Shown here: piece after piece, positions 56,329-64,000 of the stretch | How positions within the stretch are numbered: position 1 is the first letter of the stretch | How the letters are laid out: each line of letters starts with the position of its first letter | Origin: Spartinivicinus marinus | GTDB lineage: Bacteria > Pseudomonadota > Gammaproteobacteria > Pseudomonadales > Zooshikellaceae | DNA: 64,000 nucleotides | NCBI RefSeq assembly: GCF_026309355.1 | Contig: NZ_JAPJZK010000001.1 | Location: 1,550,001 to 1,614,000, forward strand | Direction: 5' to 3' | The notes under the pieces: model-generated | What the model was told of the DNA's origin: nothing | Databases searched by the model: none | The model's input: only the letters and a program-made list of their open reading frames with translations | Program-made: the position numbers and the translations under genes

Positions 56329-57003
56329 TTAGCAAATATATTGTGAGCCTTTTGCAAGGTTATTAGCAATCTGACTAGCCTTAAGCATTAATACTGAATC
56401 AGCATGATATAGTACAGTTTGGTTTATAAGATGCTGAGACACCTCTTGTCCAAGAACAAAATTTTCTATAGATAAATTATTTCTTCTTACAATACTAATC
56501 ATTATTCCTCCTCTCCCTCTGATATATTCAGCTTCTTTATCTGTTTTCACATCAGTCACTATAGTATCAGTCATTTTTTTTAATGGTTTCAACCAGAATT
56601 CTGCATCCAAATAACCGCGAACCTCAGCACCAAATATCTGACAGGCTCTTCTCGGGCTAATTTTATATATTGGCGGTTGACGAAAACCATTCTCATCAAT
56701 TTTTTCATTAACCCTGTACGCCTGAAAAGTTCTTATAAAAGTTGTAATCAAATTAAATTTTGATATTTTATTGCCAGTAACTCGCTCAAGACTTTCGATT
56801 ATTTCCCTTACTTTATTAGGATAAGTAAACACCTCTATATCTTTAAACTGATCTGGATTTAAGTCTTTCCAGAAGTGTTCATTAATGACTTTATTAATAC
56901 AGCTAGATAAATCATACCTATTGTATTCTGGCAATTGTTCTTGCAGCAGGTCTGCAAAATAGTTTTTACCTGACTGGGTTTCACCTGTTATTCCTATTAG
57001 CAT
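56329..57003 (-). CDS. Phage-type deoxynucleoside monophosphate kinase-like protein
   Basis: A 224-residue P-loop protein. The loop GETQSGKN (residues 7-14) opens the chain, and SPRRACQIFGAEVRGYLDAEFWLKPL resembles the substrate segment of phage T4 gp1-like dNMP kinases. TIVTDVKTDKEAEYIRGRGG then fits the lid area. Bacterial copies are usually phage-derived; here no other phage gene is near. AAGGAG precedes the ATG. It lies between the pilus operon and the lipoprotein gene, and does not belong to either pathway. Confidence 0.65.
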   Translation of the reverse strand: MLIGITGETQSGKNYFADLLQEQLPEYNRYDLSSCINKVINEHFWKDLNPDQFKDIEVFTYPNKVREIIESLERVTGNKISKFNLITTFIRTFQAYRVNEKIDENGFRQPPIYKISPRRACQIFGAEVRGYLDAEFWLKPLKKMTDTIVTDVKTDKEAEYIRGRGGIMISIVRRNNLSIENFVLGQEVSQHLINQTVLYHADSVLMLKASQIANNLAKGSQYIC

Positions 57004-57062
57004 CTTTACTCCTTAGTTAATAGGATCCTATAAATTAGTTTAAGCACAAAAAGAGCATAAAC

Positions 57063-57111
57063 ATTCCCAGCCCTTAGAGTAATGTTCAGAATACTAACGC
57101 TTGCTGGGAAT
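57063..57111 (-). terminator. Inverted repeat after the beta-helix lipoprotein gene
   Basis: Nine-base arms (ATTCCCAGC and GCTGGGAAT) enclose a long loop, 38 bases after the stop on the minus strand, then TGTTTATGCTCTTTTTG. It could terminate the lipoprotein transcript. Confidence 0.4.
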
Positions 57112-57148
57112 ATATAAAATTTGCAATTAAAAATACTATCTTTTTATA

Positions 57149-59827
57149 CTAGAGTCCCTGCTGACATTCATTATTATTTATTACAAGATTTATTCCTGGA
57201 AAGGTGTTTTCCTTCTGTTTGAAACACACAAAAGGCCCTTGCTCGACTTTGACTTTATTACCTACAATAGACGAATTATTAACATTTCCTAAATTATAAA
57301 ATCCATTTGAGGTGTTACTATAAATGGTATTTGATGAAAACTCACTGTTATTCACATCTATTAATGAAATACCACCACTAAAATCATTGTTAGTGATCTT
57401 TATACCAGTAACATTATTGAAAATAGATGAATATGATCTATCCTGATTTTCAAAACGCCCCCTAAAAGTATTGCTTGCAATACTAAATGTATAATCCTTA
57501 TACTGTTCTTTATTGTTTACCAAACCAAGTCTAATGTGGCCAACGCCTAGTGTAGATGAATTAGACCTTACTACTGTAATGTAATTATTTTCAATACTAA
57601 CATTATCCACTCCATTAATAGCTGCAATTCCGAAATTATTTGCAGTAATATCATTATCGTAGATTTGTGTATCCTTCAAACCACCAAGTTCATCAGCTCT
57701 TGAACCAGCTCCAATATATATGCCGGTTGAAACATTACGAATTTTGTTATGATGTATTTTAATGTCTCTTCCTGCAGCAAGAATGCCATGAGGACGATTT
57801 ATATTTGGATCACGACTGAATTTACCATCGATAATATTATCATGAATAATGTTATCAAAAATTAGTTCTTTCTTATCAAAAGCTGATGCGCGGCCAGTCA
57901 AGATCTTTGAAATTTGATTATGTCGAATACGGACCCCATTACCTAGCAGCATTGTAATGGCACCTTCCATTTTATTTCCCTCCAAGATAATGCTACCACC
58001 ACGATCTTCAGTGGCAATATTAAAAGGAGAAATATAAGGGTGTGGTGAATTATAATCTGTAGGCATTGGTGTAGACTTATACACATGGAAACTACCTTTA
58101 CCTTCATGCGTATTGTTTATTATTTTAACATCGTATACTTCTTGATACACCTCAGGCTCTATATCAATAGGTAAGCCTGGTGCAATGTAATTTGAAGTGG
58201 CTAAGTTAACCTTTGAATTTTTAAAGTGATTTTTTTCAATGGTAATATCATAACCGTAAACTAGACTAATTTGGTTACGTCTATTTCGATCAAATAGGCA
58301 ATTCTTAACAAGAACATTTCTTGACCCACGATCTGTATTATTTGGAACCACCCCATACCTTTGACCAGAAATATGAATCCCATCACCACTGGCATCTCTC
58401 ATTGTTACTCGATCAATTTCAATGTTTTCCCCATGTACTATATCAATCAAATGCCCCCATTCATGAGTTTTACCTTCATCGGTATATTTATGCTCTTGAC
58501 GATCACCTATTAGATTTCCACCAATGACTTTCACATTCTTAACATCAGTAAAAGGGTCATCCTCATCGCCAGTTCTATTTTTGCCATTACCGATCCTTAC
58601 TAACTCATACCTAGCCATGTCATTCTTATACACACGAATAAAAGTGTCATCACTCATCAATAAAGTAAAATCAGAAGGTAGTTCAAAAGGCGCATCATGC
58701 GGCCATACCTTTTTGCCAGAAACGGGATGAATAGCAAACTCACTTGGATAAAAATAGGCATCAAGTTGATTAATTTTGAGTGTTTTAGCTCCTAAAAGCT
58801 TTATTTGTTTAATCAGCTGCCGCATTATAGCTTTGTTGTTTCGAGCGACTGCTTCATCTACTTGACCTTCCATGATATCCCAACGTTCTTTGATCAATGT
58901 AAACTCTGGGCGAGTCAAGTGCGCAACTCCTTCAACCGTCAGAGAGGCATTCAATAATTCTCCATCTATACTGCCAGTATTAAAAGTTAGCGTTCCGTTT
59001 GTTATTAGCCCACCATCATTAACAAAACTCACATTACTAGGCAAATTAATAGATTGCCCTCTCAAATTTAGCTGACAGTTGATATAAACCACTTCATTCG
59101 CTTGAATGTCTTGTGCAGAAAAAAAACAATCATCAGAAGAAGCAATATTTCTTGTTGTCACGTTAAAGTCTGAAGATATCCCCCCTATAGTGAGTGTTGA
59201 AGAAGTACTAGACTCATATTGTTGTGATGACATCAGACGCACACGAATAGATTGCCCATTCTCAATCGTTGCTGGGGCATTAGTATAGCTGCCACCATTA
59301 ATGCTATATTCCCCAACGTTTATTTTCACCTGAGCCGGTGTGTTTATACCCTGAATAATCACCGAGCTGGACTCAACATTCGTTGATCTTTCTGCATTAG
59401 TAATGGGTGAAAATTGAAAGTTATCTGGAGTGTTGTCATTACCTCTACTAGTAACAGTAAACACGGCAGACACTCCACCAATCGTTAGTGTTGTTGATGC
59501 AGTACCCAGCTGTTGTGCCGAAGACATAATACGGACACTAATTGATTGCCCGTTATTAATCGTCGAAGGGGAACTGGTATAGTTACCACCGGCAATACTG
59601 AATTCCCCTTCGCTTATGTGAACGGAGCTAGCTGTATTTATTCCCTGAATAGTGACAGGGGCAGATTCCGTGAGGGTCGATATCTCTACATCATTGACTG
59701 GTAAAAAAGCAAATGGGTCTGGAGTGCTGTCTTCATTATCATTATCGCTATCGCTCTTACATGCAGAGAGCATGCAAAGTAAAATAATGAGTAAAATATT
59801 ACCCAAATAGTGGCTTTTTTGATTCAT
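57149..59827 (-). CDS. Beta-helix lipoprotein with two Ig-like repeats
   Basis: An 892-residue outer-membrane lipoprotein: the lipobox LSAC places the acylated cysteine at C23, then an acidic linker. Two tandem 90-residue Ig-like repeats (about 40-130 and 132-222) share TIQGIN, SIxGGxYT, INNGQSIxVRxMSS and LTIGG. The C-terminal two thirds is a right-handed parallel beta-helix with many N-x-x-x-N steps (for example KNCLFDRNRRNQISLVYGYD, IEKNHFKNSKV), typical of polysaccharide lyases and related carbohydrate-binding enzymes. Substrate unknown. It is monocistronic, with AGGAG before the ATG. Confidence 0.85.
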   Translation of the reverse strand: MNQKSHYLGNILLIILLCMLSACKSDSDNDNEDSTPDPFAFLPVNDVEISTLTESAPVTIQGINTASSVHISEGEFSIAGGNYTSSPSTINNGQSISVRIMSSAQQLGTASTTLTIGGVSAVFTVTSRGNDNTPDNFQFSPITNAERSTNVESSSVIIQGINTPAQVKINVGEYSINGGSYTNAPATIENGQSIRVRLMSSQQYESSTSSTLTIGGISSDFNVTTRNIASSDDCFFSAQDIQANEVVYINCQLNLRGQSINLPSNVSFVNDGGLITNGTLTFNTGSIDGELLNASLTVEGVAHLTRPEFTLIKERWDIMEGQVDEAVARNNKAIMRQLIKQIKLLGAKTLKINQLDAYFYPSEFAIHPVSGKKVWPHDAPFELPSDFTLLMSDDTFIRVYKNDMARYELVRIGNGKNRTGDEDDPFTDVKNVKVIGGNLIGDRQEHKYTDEGKTHEWGHLIDIVHGENIEIDRVTMRDASGDGIHISGQRYGVVPNNTDRGSRNVLVKNCLFDRNRRNQISLVYGYDITIEKNHFKNSKVNLATSNYIAPGLPIDIEPEVYQEVYDVKIINNTHEGKGSFHVYKSTPMPTDYNSPHPYISPFNIATEDRGGSIILEGNKMEGAITMLLGNGVRIRHNQISKILTGRASAFDKKELIFDNIIHDNIIDGKFSRDPNINRPHGILAAGRDIKIHHNKIRNVSTGIYIGAGSRADELGGLKDTQIYDNDITANNFGIAAINGVDNVSIENNYITVVRSNSSTLGVGHIRLGLVNNKEQYKDYTFSIASNTFRGRFENQDRSYSSIFNNVTGIKITNNDFSGGISLIDVNNSEFSSNTIYSNTSNGFYNLGNVNNSSIVGNKVKVEQGPFVCFKQKENTFPGINLVINNNECQQGL

Positions 59828-60361
59828 ATACTTCTCCTACTTCTATCGTAACTACCTATTACTTATGTGATTGTTGTGATTCTGAAATCAGCCTCTCTTT
59901 GATACATTTTTATTTTTTAATATAGGTTTAACTCTTGTTTTTCTAAAAAATTATTAATCAATTGCTCAACAATTAAAGCCAGCATCTTGAATAATAAAAA
60001 GCCTAGCTAGGTATATCATACATTTTGTTTCACCGTAAAAACCAACGCTTTTATTGTAATACACATAGATTAAGCTATTAACTACAATTATTTATGCCAT
60101 TTTTAGTTATTTCATTTTTCTAGCATATTTGTTTTGAGCAAAAGTTAAGACCCTGATCCTCACTGAGAAACAAGAAGGCTACATACAACAAATCTTGCTA
60201 TCAGCCTTTAATCCTCAGAAGGTTTCTTTAGCACATAGGAAAAATTAATTAAAATAGTTTTTTCTACATGGGGATTATAAGTAAGGTATTTCATAATACG
60301 CTTTTTTATTATCGACATTTTGTGACGTTAATAGACAAGCCATATATAAATATCCATAGTT
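59828..60361. other. Intergenic region, nothing recognised
   Basis: About 530 AT-rich bases upstream of the lipoprotein gene. No coding frame, RNA gene or regulatory motif stands out. Confidence 0.4.
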
Positions 60362-60628
60362 TTAAAACTCATCAGTCACACCTAACTTATTGTTTGTAGT
60401 AGATACTATTTCATTTATTGATCTCATGTCGGCTTGTTTTGCCTTTGGCTCGCTGACGTTATTGGTATAATCTAGAATAAATGATTTTTTACAAATTATA
60501 TTTTGGCAAAGATAGCGTTGCTTGCCCTGTAATGTGCGACCAATCTTTTTAACACGGCCATTGCCACATTTATTGCATGACACCATTTTTTTTATCACAG
60601 CTATACTCACAACATTATTGTCTAACAA
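60362..60628 (-). pseudogene. InsA-like zinc-ribbon remnant of an IS1-type element
   Basis: The 88-codon frame has CNKCGNGRVKKIGRTLQGKQRYLCQNIICKKSFILDYTNNVSEP. It follows the zinc ribbon and the LDYT region of IS1 InsA, then degenerates (QADMRSINEIVSTTN) where the helix-turn-helix should be. No InsB or terminal repeats are visible. It starts at a TTG or at the internal ATG 60586 with no ribosome-binding site. It could also be a small independent zinc-ribbon gene. Confidence 0.5.
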
Positions 60629-61638
60629 AAAAACACTACACAGACGTATACAGCTGATAATCAGCCTAGTATTAGTTGTTATATTACTTATTCATATAGA
60701 CTTATACTTAGAGGCTAATTAAGTTTCCTATTAATATATACAAAGCTTTATAAAAACCCTGCAGTTATACTTAGCCTTATACTCACTTACATCGTTGAAA
60801 TTTAGCTACTTAGATATGCAAACCTATTAACACTCATTTCTAACTATCTTATCTCAACAATCAAGTGGTTAGACTCGGATTTTGATAGCTTATAACTTAA
60901 ATTAAGCTTTATATACTTTAAATTTCTTTTCTTACTTTTAAACAAACATTTAACTGGATCGCAGTTTACCTATACTTGTGTGTCTAGAGAACCATGAACA
61001 CAATATTATTGTTCCCCGTATACTACTACACCAAAAAAATGTGACGTACCCCACAAAAACCAGCGGCTACTAAACTATTCCTAAGCAATTTCCCGATACC
61101 TAAATGAAAGATAATACATTGCCTTATCCTCAAAGTTTGAGCCTTATTAATCACCATATTGAAGGTATATTAACTATTCAGTTAATTAAAACTGCTACTA
61201 CTTATATTTCCTAGAAACAAATAATTAGTAAAAAACTGAATGGGGGGAAAGTGAGCAGTAGGACTACACTGGGGCTATAGTAGTAGTGTAAATAGTATTA
61301 ACTATTAATTGTGTAGATAGCACCTAATCCTACTTAGGCAAAAACAAAACATAACCATGATGGATACAGGAGCCAAAAAGGTTTTTTGCTAATTAAAACC
61401 GTTCTGTGACGATTACAGTCTATTTAAAACAATAAAGTATACTACTTTAGTAGTATTGATCAGAGTATTACAATAGGGTTAGTGCTATGATTCAAAGTTA
61501 TTTTGTCTATACATTAATTTAATTTTATCTTTGATATAAAATCTTGGTTTTCCTAACTAAAATAGTAATAGATACAGCAATAGGTGCAATAAACAAAAAT
61601 GTAACTGTTGAGTAGATTTCACTCGGAAGGTAGGTACT
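60629..61638. other. Long AT-rich intergenic region
   Basis: About 1 kb with no open frame that resembles a protein and no RNA gene. Short plus-strand frames here have no family look. Bases 61600-61638 may be a more decayed extension of the phosphofructokinase fragment that follows. Confidence 0.4.
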
Positions 61639-61716
61639 CCAAGCAGCTCGCATTAATTCAAGGGGAAAACTATCCTCCTTATAAAGACGGTATACCAGTA
61701 TATGCTTGTTTAAATT
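61639..61716 (+). pseudogene. Decayed 3' fragment of a phosphofructokinase gene
   Basis: From 61653 the plus strand reads LIQGENYPPYKDGIPVYACLN, nearly identical to the C-terminal LIQGEDYPPYKDGMPVYARLK of the phosphofructokinase at 35099-36364, with about 3-4 base differences over the first 57 bases. The preceding CCAAGCAGCTCGC (61639-61651) also matches 36229-36241, with a 15-base deletion between. It is a partial, broken duplicate of this gene or a close paralog, and adjoins the solute-binding fragment. Confidence 0.8.
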
Positions 61717-62272
61717 GGTATACCCTGGAATCGAGGTTATAATATGGCTCAGAAAGTTAAACTTGATGGTATCTACCCTTATGCATGGAATACTGAACGG
61801 GAACAAAGCTTTTTATATAGCTCACCAATATTAATTTCAAAACTATTTTATTATGTCAGAAATTCTGATAAACAAGGAGTAAATGGAACAATAAAATATT
61901 ATGCGCCCTTTAGGCTGGACTGATGCCCATATAAAAACTGTTATAAAAAAATTCAAGCTACAAGTTATTCAACCCGCCACACTGGAACAATGCATAAAAA
62001 TGATCAATAAAAAACGGGTAGATTTAATATCCCTTGATGAGCTTGTAGCCCAAAGGGCTTTTATTAAATACTATAATTCACCTACTATATTAGTTCCATC
62101 CTTAATTGAACAGCAAAGCAATACTCTTTACCTAATCATTTCACGAAAACATCCAAACGGTCAGAAAATTATTACAGATTTCAACCGAGGCATGGCAATG
62201 ATTAGAGCTAACAATCGTCATCAACAAATAATTAACAACGCAATACAAAAAAAACAGCCAAAAGAACATTAA
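61717..62272 (+). pseudogene. Frameshifted periplasmic solute-binding protein fragment
   Basis: The first frame (61717-61923) reads GIPWNRGYNMAQKVKLDGIYPYAWNTEREQ and so on, like the middle of an SBP_bac_3 amino-acid-type binding protein. A one-base shift leads into a second frame (61901-62272), MRPLGWTDAHIKTVIKKF to the C-terminal LYLIISRKHPNGQKIITDFN. The N-terminal lobe and signal peptide are missing. Joined to the phosphofructokinase scrap in another frame, it is the end product of a deletion or recombination. No transporter genes are next to it. Confidence 0.75.
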
Positions 62273-62290
62273 ATAATTTCTTCTAAAACA

Positions 62291-63016
62291 TCAATGTTTT
62301 TCTTTATCAATAGATTCAACAAAACTGATTAATTCTACATTAGGAAATATCTGTTGAACGGTGATTAACAATTTCTGGTAAGCATTATTTACTAAGTCAG
62401 GGAAGTGGGTAATTTGCTTTGCACTAAAAGCAAGCTGCTTAGTATCCACATCAGTAGCTGTCGTCAGCTTTAGATTTTCGGTTTGCAGCTCAGCTAAATG
62501 CTGCTGCTTTTTCTGGCCAATCGGATTAATTAATGAGGTAATTTGATAAACTGTTTTATATGGGTAAGCACAGTAGCGGTTACCTATATCTTCAAGCCAT
62601 ACGGCTACCGGTATTTTATGATACTTACCTTCACTTTCAAAAGCTCGGAATTGCTGGGCTATTTCTTCACGATAAGAAAAATAAAGATATTCGCCTACCT
62701 TACAAACATTACGGTCAAGCTGCTGCTGTTCTTCAACACTTAATGAACAATACTGACCTTTACCTTGCAGGTCTTCTATTAATGCACTGAAACTGACCAG
62801 CTTATCAGTTTTAAAACCACGCATAATACTGTCAAAGTAATTTAGTCCGCTATATGACTTTTCTGTATATAACTTGCAAAGCCGTTCATTATTAGCAGTT
62901 GCTTTACTGACACTCACTAAAAGCAGTGTCAAACAACTTACGACCAAGCCAAGCTGTTGAAGAAATGTGACCTTTACCCTGTCAATTTTATTATTTTGAC
63001 TAAATTGTAGCTGCAT
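62291..63016 (-). CDS. Exported protein of unknown function
   Basis: A 241-residue protein. The N-terminus has a basic start and one helix (about residues 20-41: LQQLGLVVSCLTLLLVSVSKATA) that acts as a signal or anchor. Five cysteines in the mature part (RLCKLYT, GQYCSLS, RNVCKVGE, NRYCAYPY and others) suggest disulphides. GAGGG stands before the ATG. I do not recognise the family. It is 49 bases downstream of the cytochrome gene and may be co-transcribed with it. Confidence 0.7.
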   Translation of the reverse strand: MQLQFSQNNKIDRVKVTFLQQLGLVVSCLTLLLVSVSKATANNERLCKLYTEKSYSGLNYFDSIMRGFKTDKLVSFSALIEDLQGKGQYCSLSVEEQQQLDRNVCKVGEYLYFSYREEIAQQFRAFESEGKYHKIPVAVWLEDIGNRYCAYPYKTVYQITSLINPIGQKKQQHLAELQTENLKLTTATDVDTKQLAFSAKQITHFPDLVNNAYQKLLITVQQIFPNVELISFVESIDKEKH

Positions 63017-63064
63017 AAGAAACCCTCAAGGTTACCTATGCAACCCTAGCACAGCTCTATCAGT

Positions 63065-63691
63065 CTACATACTAGTAATATAGGCAGCGACTGCAGCGAT
63101 ATCTGGTTTTGTTAACCCTGCCGCAATCCCCTGCATGGGAGAGCCAGGCAGCTTCCGATGCCCCTGTCTAAATATGTTTAGGGTATTGATAATATACTGT
63201 TCTGGCTGACCCGCTAAACGAGGAAGACTATGTTTTCCTAATCCTTCAGAACCATGACACATAACACAACGACTGGAAAACAACACTTTTCCTGCTTGCT
63301 TCTGCACATTATCTGTGCTGACTTTTGATGGCTTCACCTGCAAACTTGCATAGTAAAGTGCCAGATTAACTCGCTCTTCTATAGATAAGTTCTTCGCCAG
63401 TTTAGCCATAACATAATTATATCGACTGCCTTGGCTAAATGCCTCAAATTGAGTAACCAAATATTCTGGATGTTGTCCCGCTAAATTAGGGATATATTCT
63501 TTTACACTATTACCGTCTTTCCCATGACAATAGCCACACAATATTGCTCGCTCTTTACCTAGAGTTATTGCCTGTTTTAAGCTATTAGCAGTTGACTGTT
63601 TATTATTTAGCAACTCAATCATTTTTTCGATTTCATTGGCACTATTTAAGGTTGACATCAACAAACCAATAACTACCAAGCACCACTTCAT
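63065..63691 (-). CDS. Dihaem cytochrome c4-like protein
   Basis: About 208 residues with a signal peptide (VVIGLLMSTLNSA). Two haem sites CGYCH and CVMCH belong to two similar c-type domains. Candidate distal methionines lie in YNYVMAKLAK and PGSPMQGIAAGL. The pattern and the end VAAYITSM match cytochrome c4, a periplasmic electron carrier to terminal oxidases. I choose ATG 63691 because AGAGGTG stands 4-5 bases ahead; the ATG at 63709 would add 6 residues. Confidence 0.88.
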   Translation of the reverse strand: MKWCLVVIGLLMSTLNSANEIEKMIELLNNKQSTANSLKQAITLGKERAILCGYCHGKDGNSVKEYIPNLAGQHPEYLVTQFEAFSQGSRYNYVMAKLAKNLSIEERVNLALYYASLQVKPSKVSTDNVQKQAGKVLFSSRCVMCHGSEGLGKHSLPRLAGQPEQYIINTLNIFRQGHRKLPGSPMQGIAAGLTKPDIAAVAAYITSM

Positions 63692-63709
63692 GAAACACCT
63701 CTTACCCAT

Positions 63710-64000
63710 AGGCTCAGGGGTAATCCCCAGTTTCCACCTATTAACACCAAACTAATCACTATTTATTTGTGACACAAATCAACAAACTAACAAGAGGGCC
63801 TAGAGTACTGCATCGGAAAGAAAGGAAGTTGACTTAAGTCAATGAAAGATATTCATAAAAGTGACCAAACACAAACTGTTTTATATCTCAACTTGCACGA
63901 TTTAAAGTTAAACCAGCCTCCAATATGATCAATATTAATGGCAAAAATGCTTCAAAAGTATATCACCCAGAATATACCAAACTAAATGTGAGTAGTTGTA
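63710..64000. other. Upstream region of the cytochrome gene to the window edge
   Basis: About 290 AT-rich bases with no gene or motif that I can support. It probably holds the cytochrome promoter. Confidence 0.35.

Noticed and set aside
60629-61638. Hidden RNA gene or origin in the 1-kb gap
   Set aside because: No tRNA-like fold, iteron or DnaA-box cluster could be seen by eye.
61525-61806. A 93-codon minus-strand frame
   Set aside because: It covers the antisense of the phosphofructokinase echo and the solute-binding fragment.

Overview
The window looks like the chromosome of a moderately AT-rich marine gammaproteobacterium, probably in or near Oceanospirillales/Pseudomonadales. This is an inference from gene order and protein resemblance, not a database result. 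From memory, the first 36 kb follows the Pseudomonas aeruginosa backbone almost gene for gene: thiD-thiE-hemL, miaB-ybeZ-ybeY-corC-lnt, leuS-lptE-holA, lipA-lipB-ybeD-dacA-rlpA-mltB-rodA-mrdA-rlmH-rsfS-proA, then ubiX-mpl.

Layout. 1-4 kb: the 3' end of radA, thiamine synthesis, hemL and a Sel1-repeat protein. 5-11 kb: tRNA and rRNA maturation (MiaB, PhoH-like, YbeY), CorC and Lnt. 12-16.5 kb: leuS, lptE and holA, closed by a strong terminator. 16.6-27.7 kb, minus strand: lipoylation, cell-wall elongation (PBP2, RodA, MltB, RlpA, DacA) and ribosome maturation (RlmH, RsfS). nadD, expected between proA and rsfS, is absent. 27.8-37.8 kb: a DUF2845 protein, a secreted M28 peptidase, a DedA-PAP2 fusion, a LON-substrate-binding protein, UbiX, Mpl, a phosphofructokinase with pyrophosphate-type signatures and an NagX/HGSNAT-like membrane protein.

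37.8-46 kb is an accessory island. Small genes all lie on the minus strand (Imm51-like, DUF5713, DUF1266 and unknowns). Three attC-like sites sit just 3' of three of the genes, which suggests a decayed integron-type cassette array with no integrase in view. The array is damaged: an intact IS21-family element with a 4-bp CAGG duplication interrupts one cassette gene, whose frame I could rebuild exactly; a second gene is frameshifted by an 8-bp tandem duplication; two decayed IS6-like transposase remnants lie at its sides; a third cassette gene survives only as its 3' end.

46-49 kb holds poorly known small membrane or secreted proteins, one split by an in-frame stop, and a two-domain rhodanese protein. 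49-56.2 kb is a complete minor-pilin operon, fimT/U-pilV-pilW-pilX-pilY1-pilY2-pilE, for type IV pilus assembly and adhesion. 56-64 kb has a phage-type dNMP-kinase-like protein, a large beta-helix lipoprotein with two Ig-like repeats, an InsA-like zinc-ribbon remnant, a scar joining a fragment of the phosphofructokinase 3' end to a frameshifted solute-binding-protein fragment, a secreted unknown protein and a dihaem cytochrome c4-like protein.

I saw no tRNA, rRNA or CRISPR array. Family names come from recognised motifs and memory; none was checked by a search.
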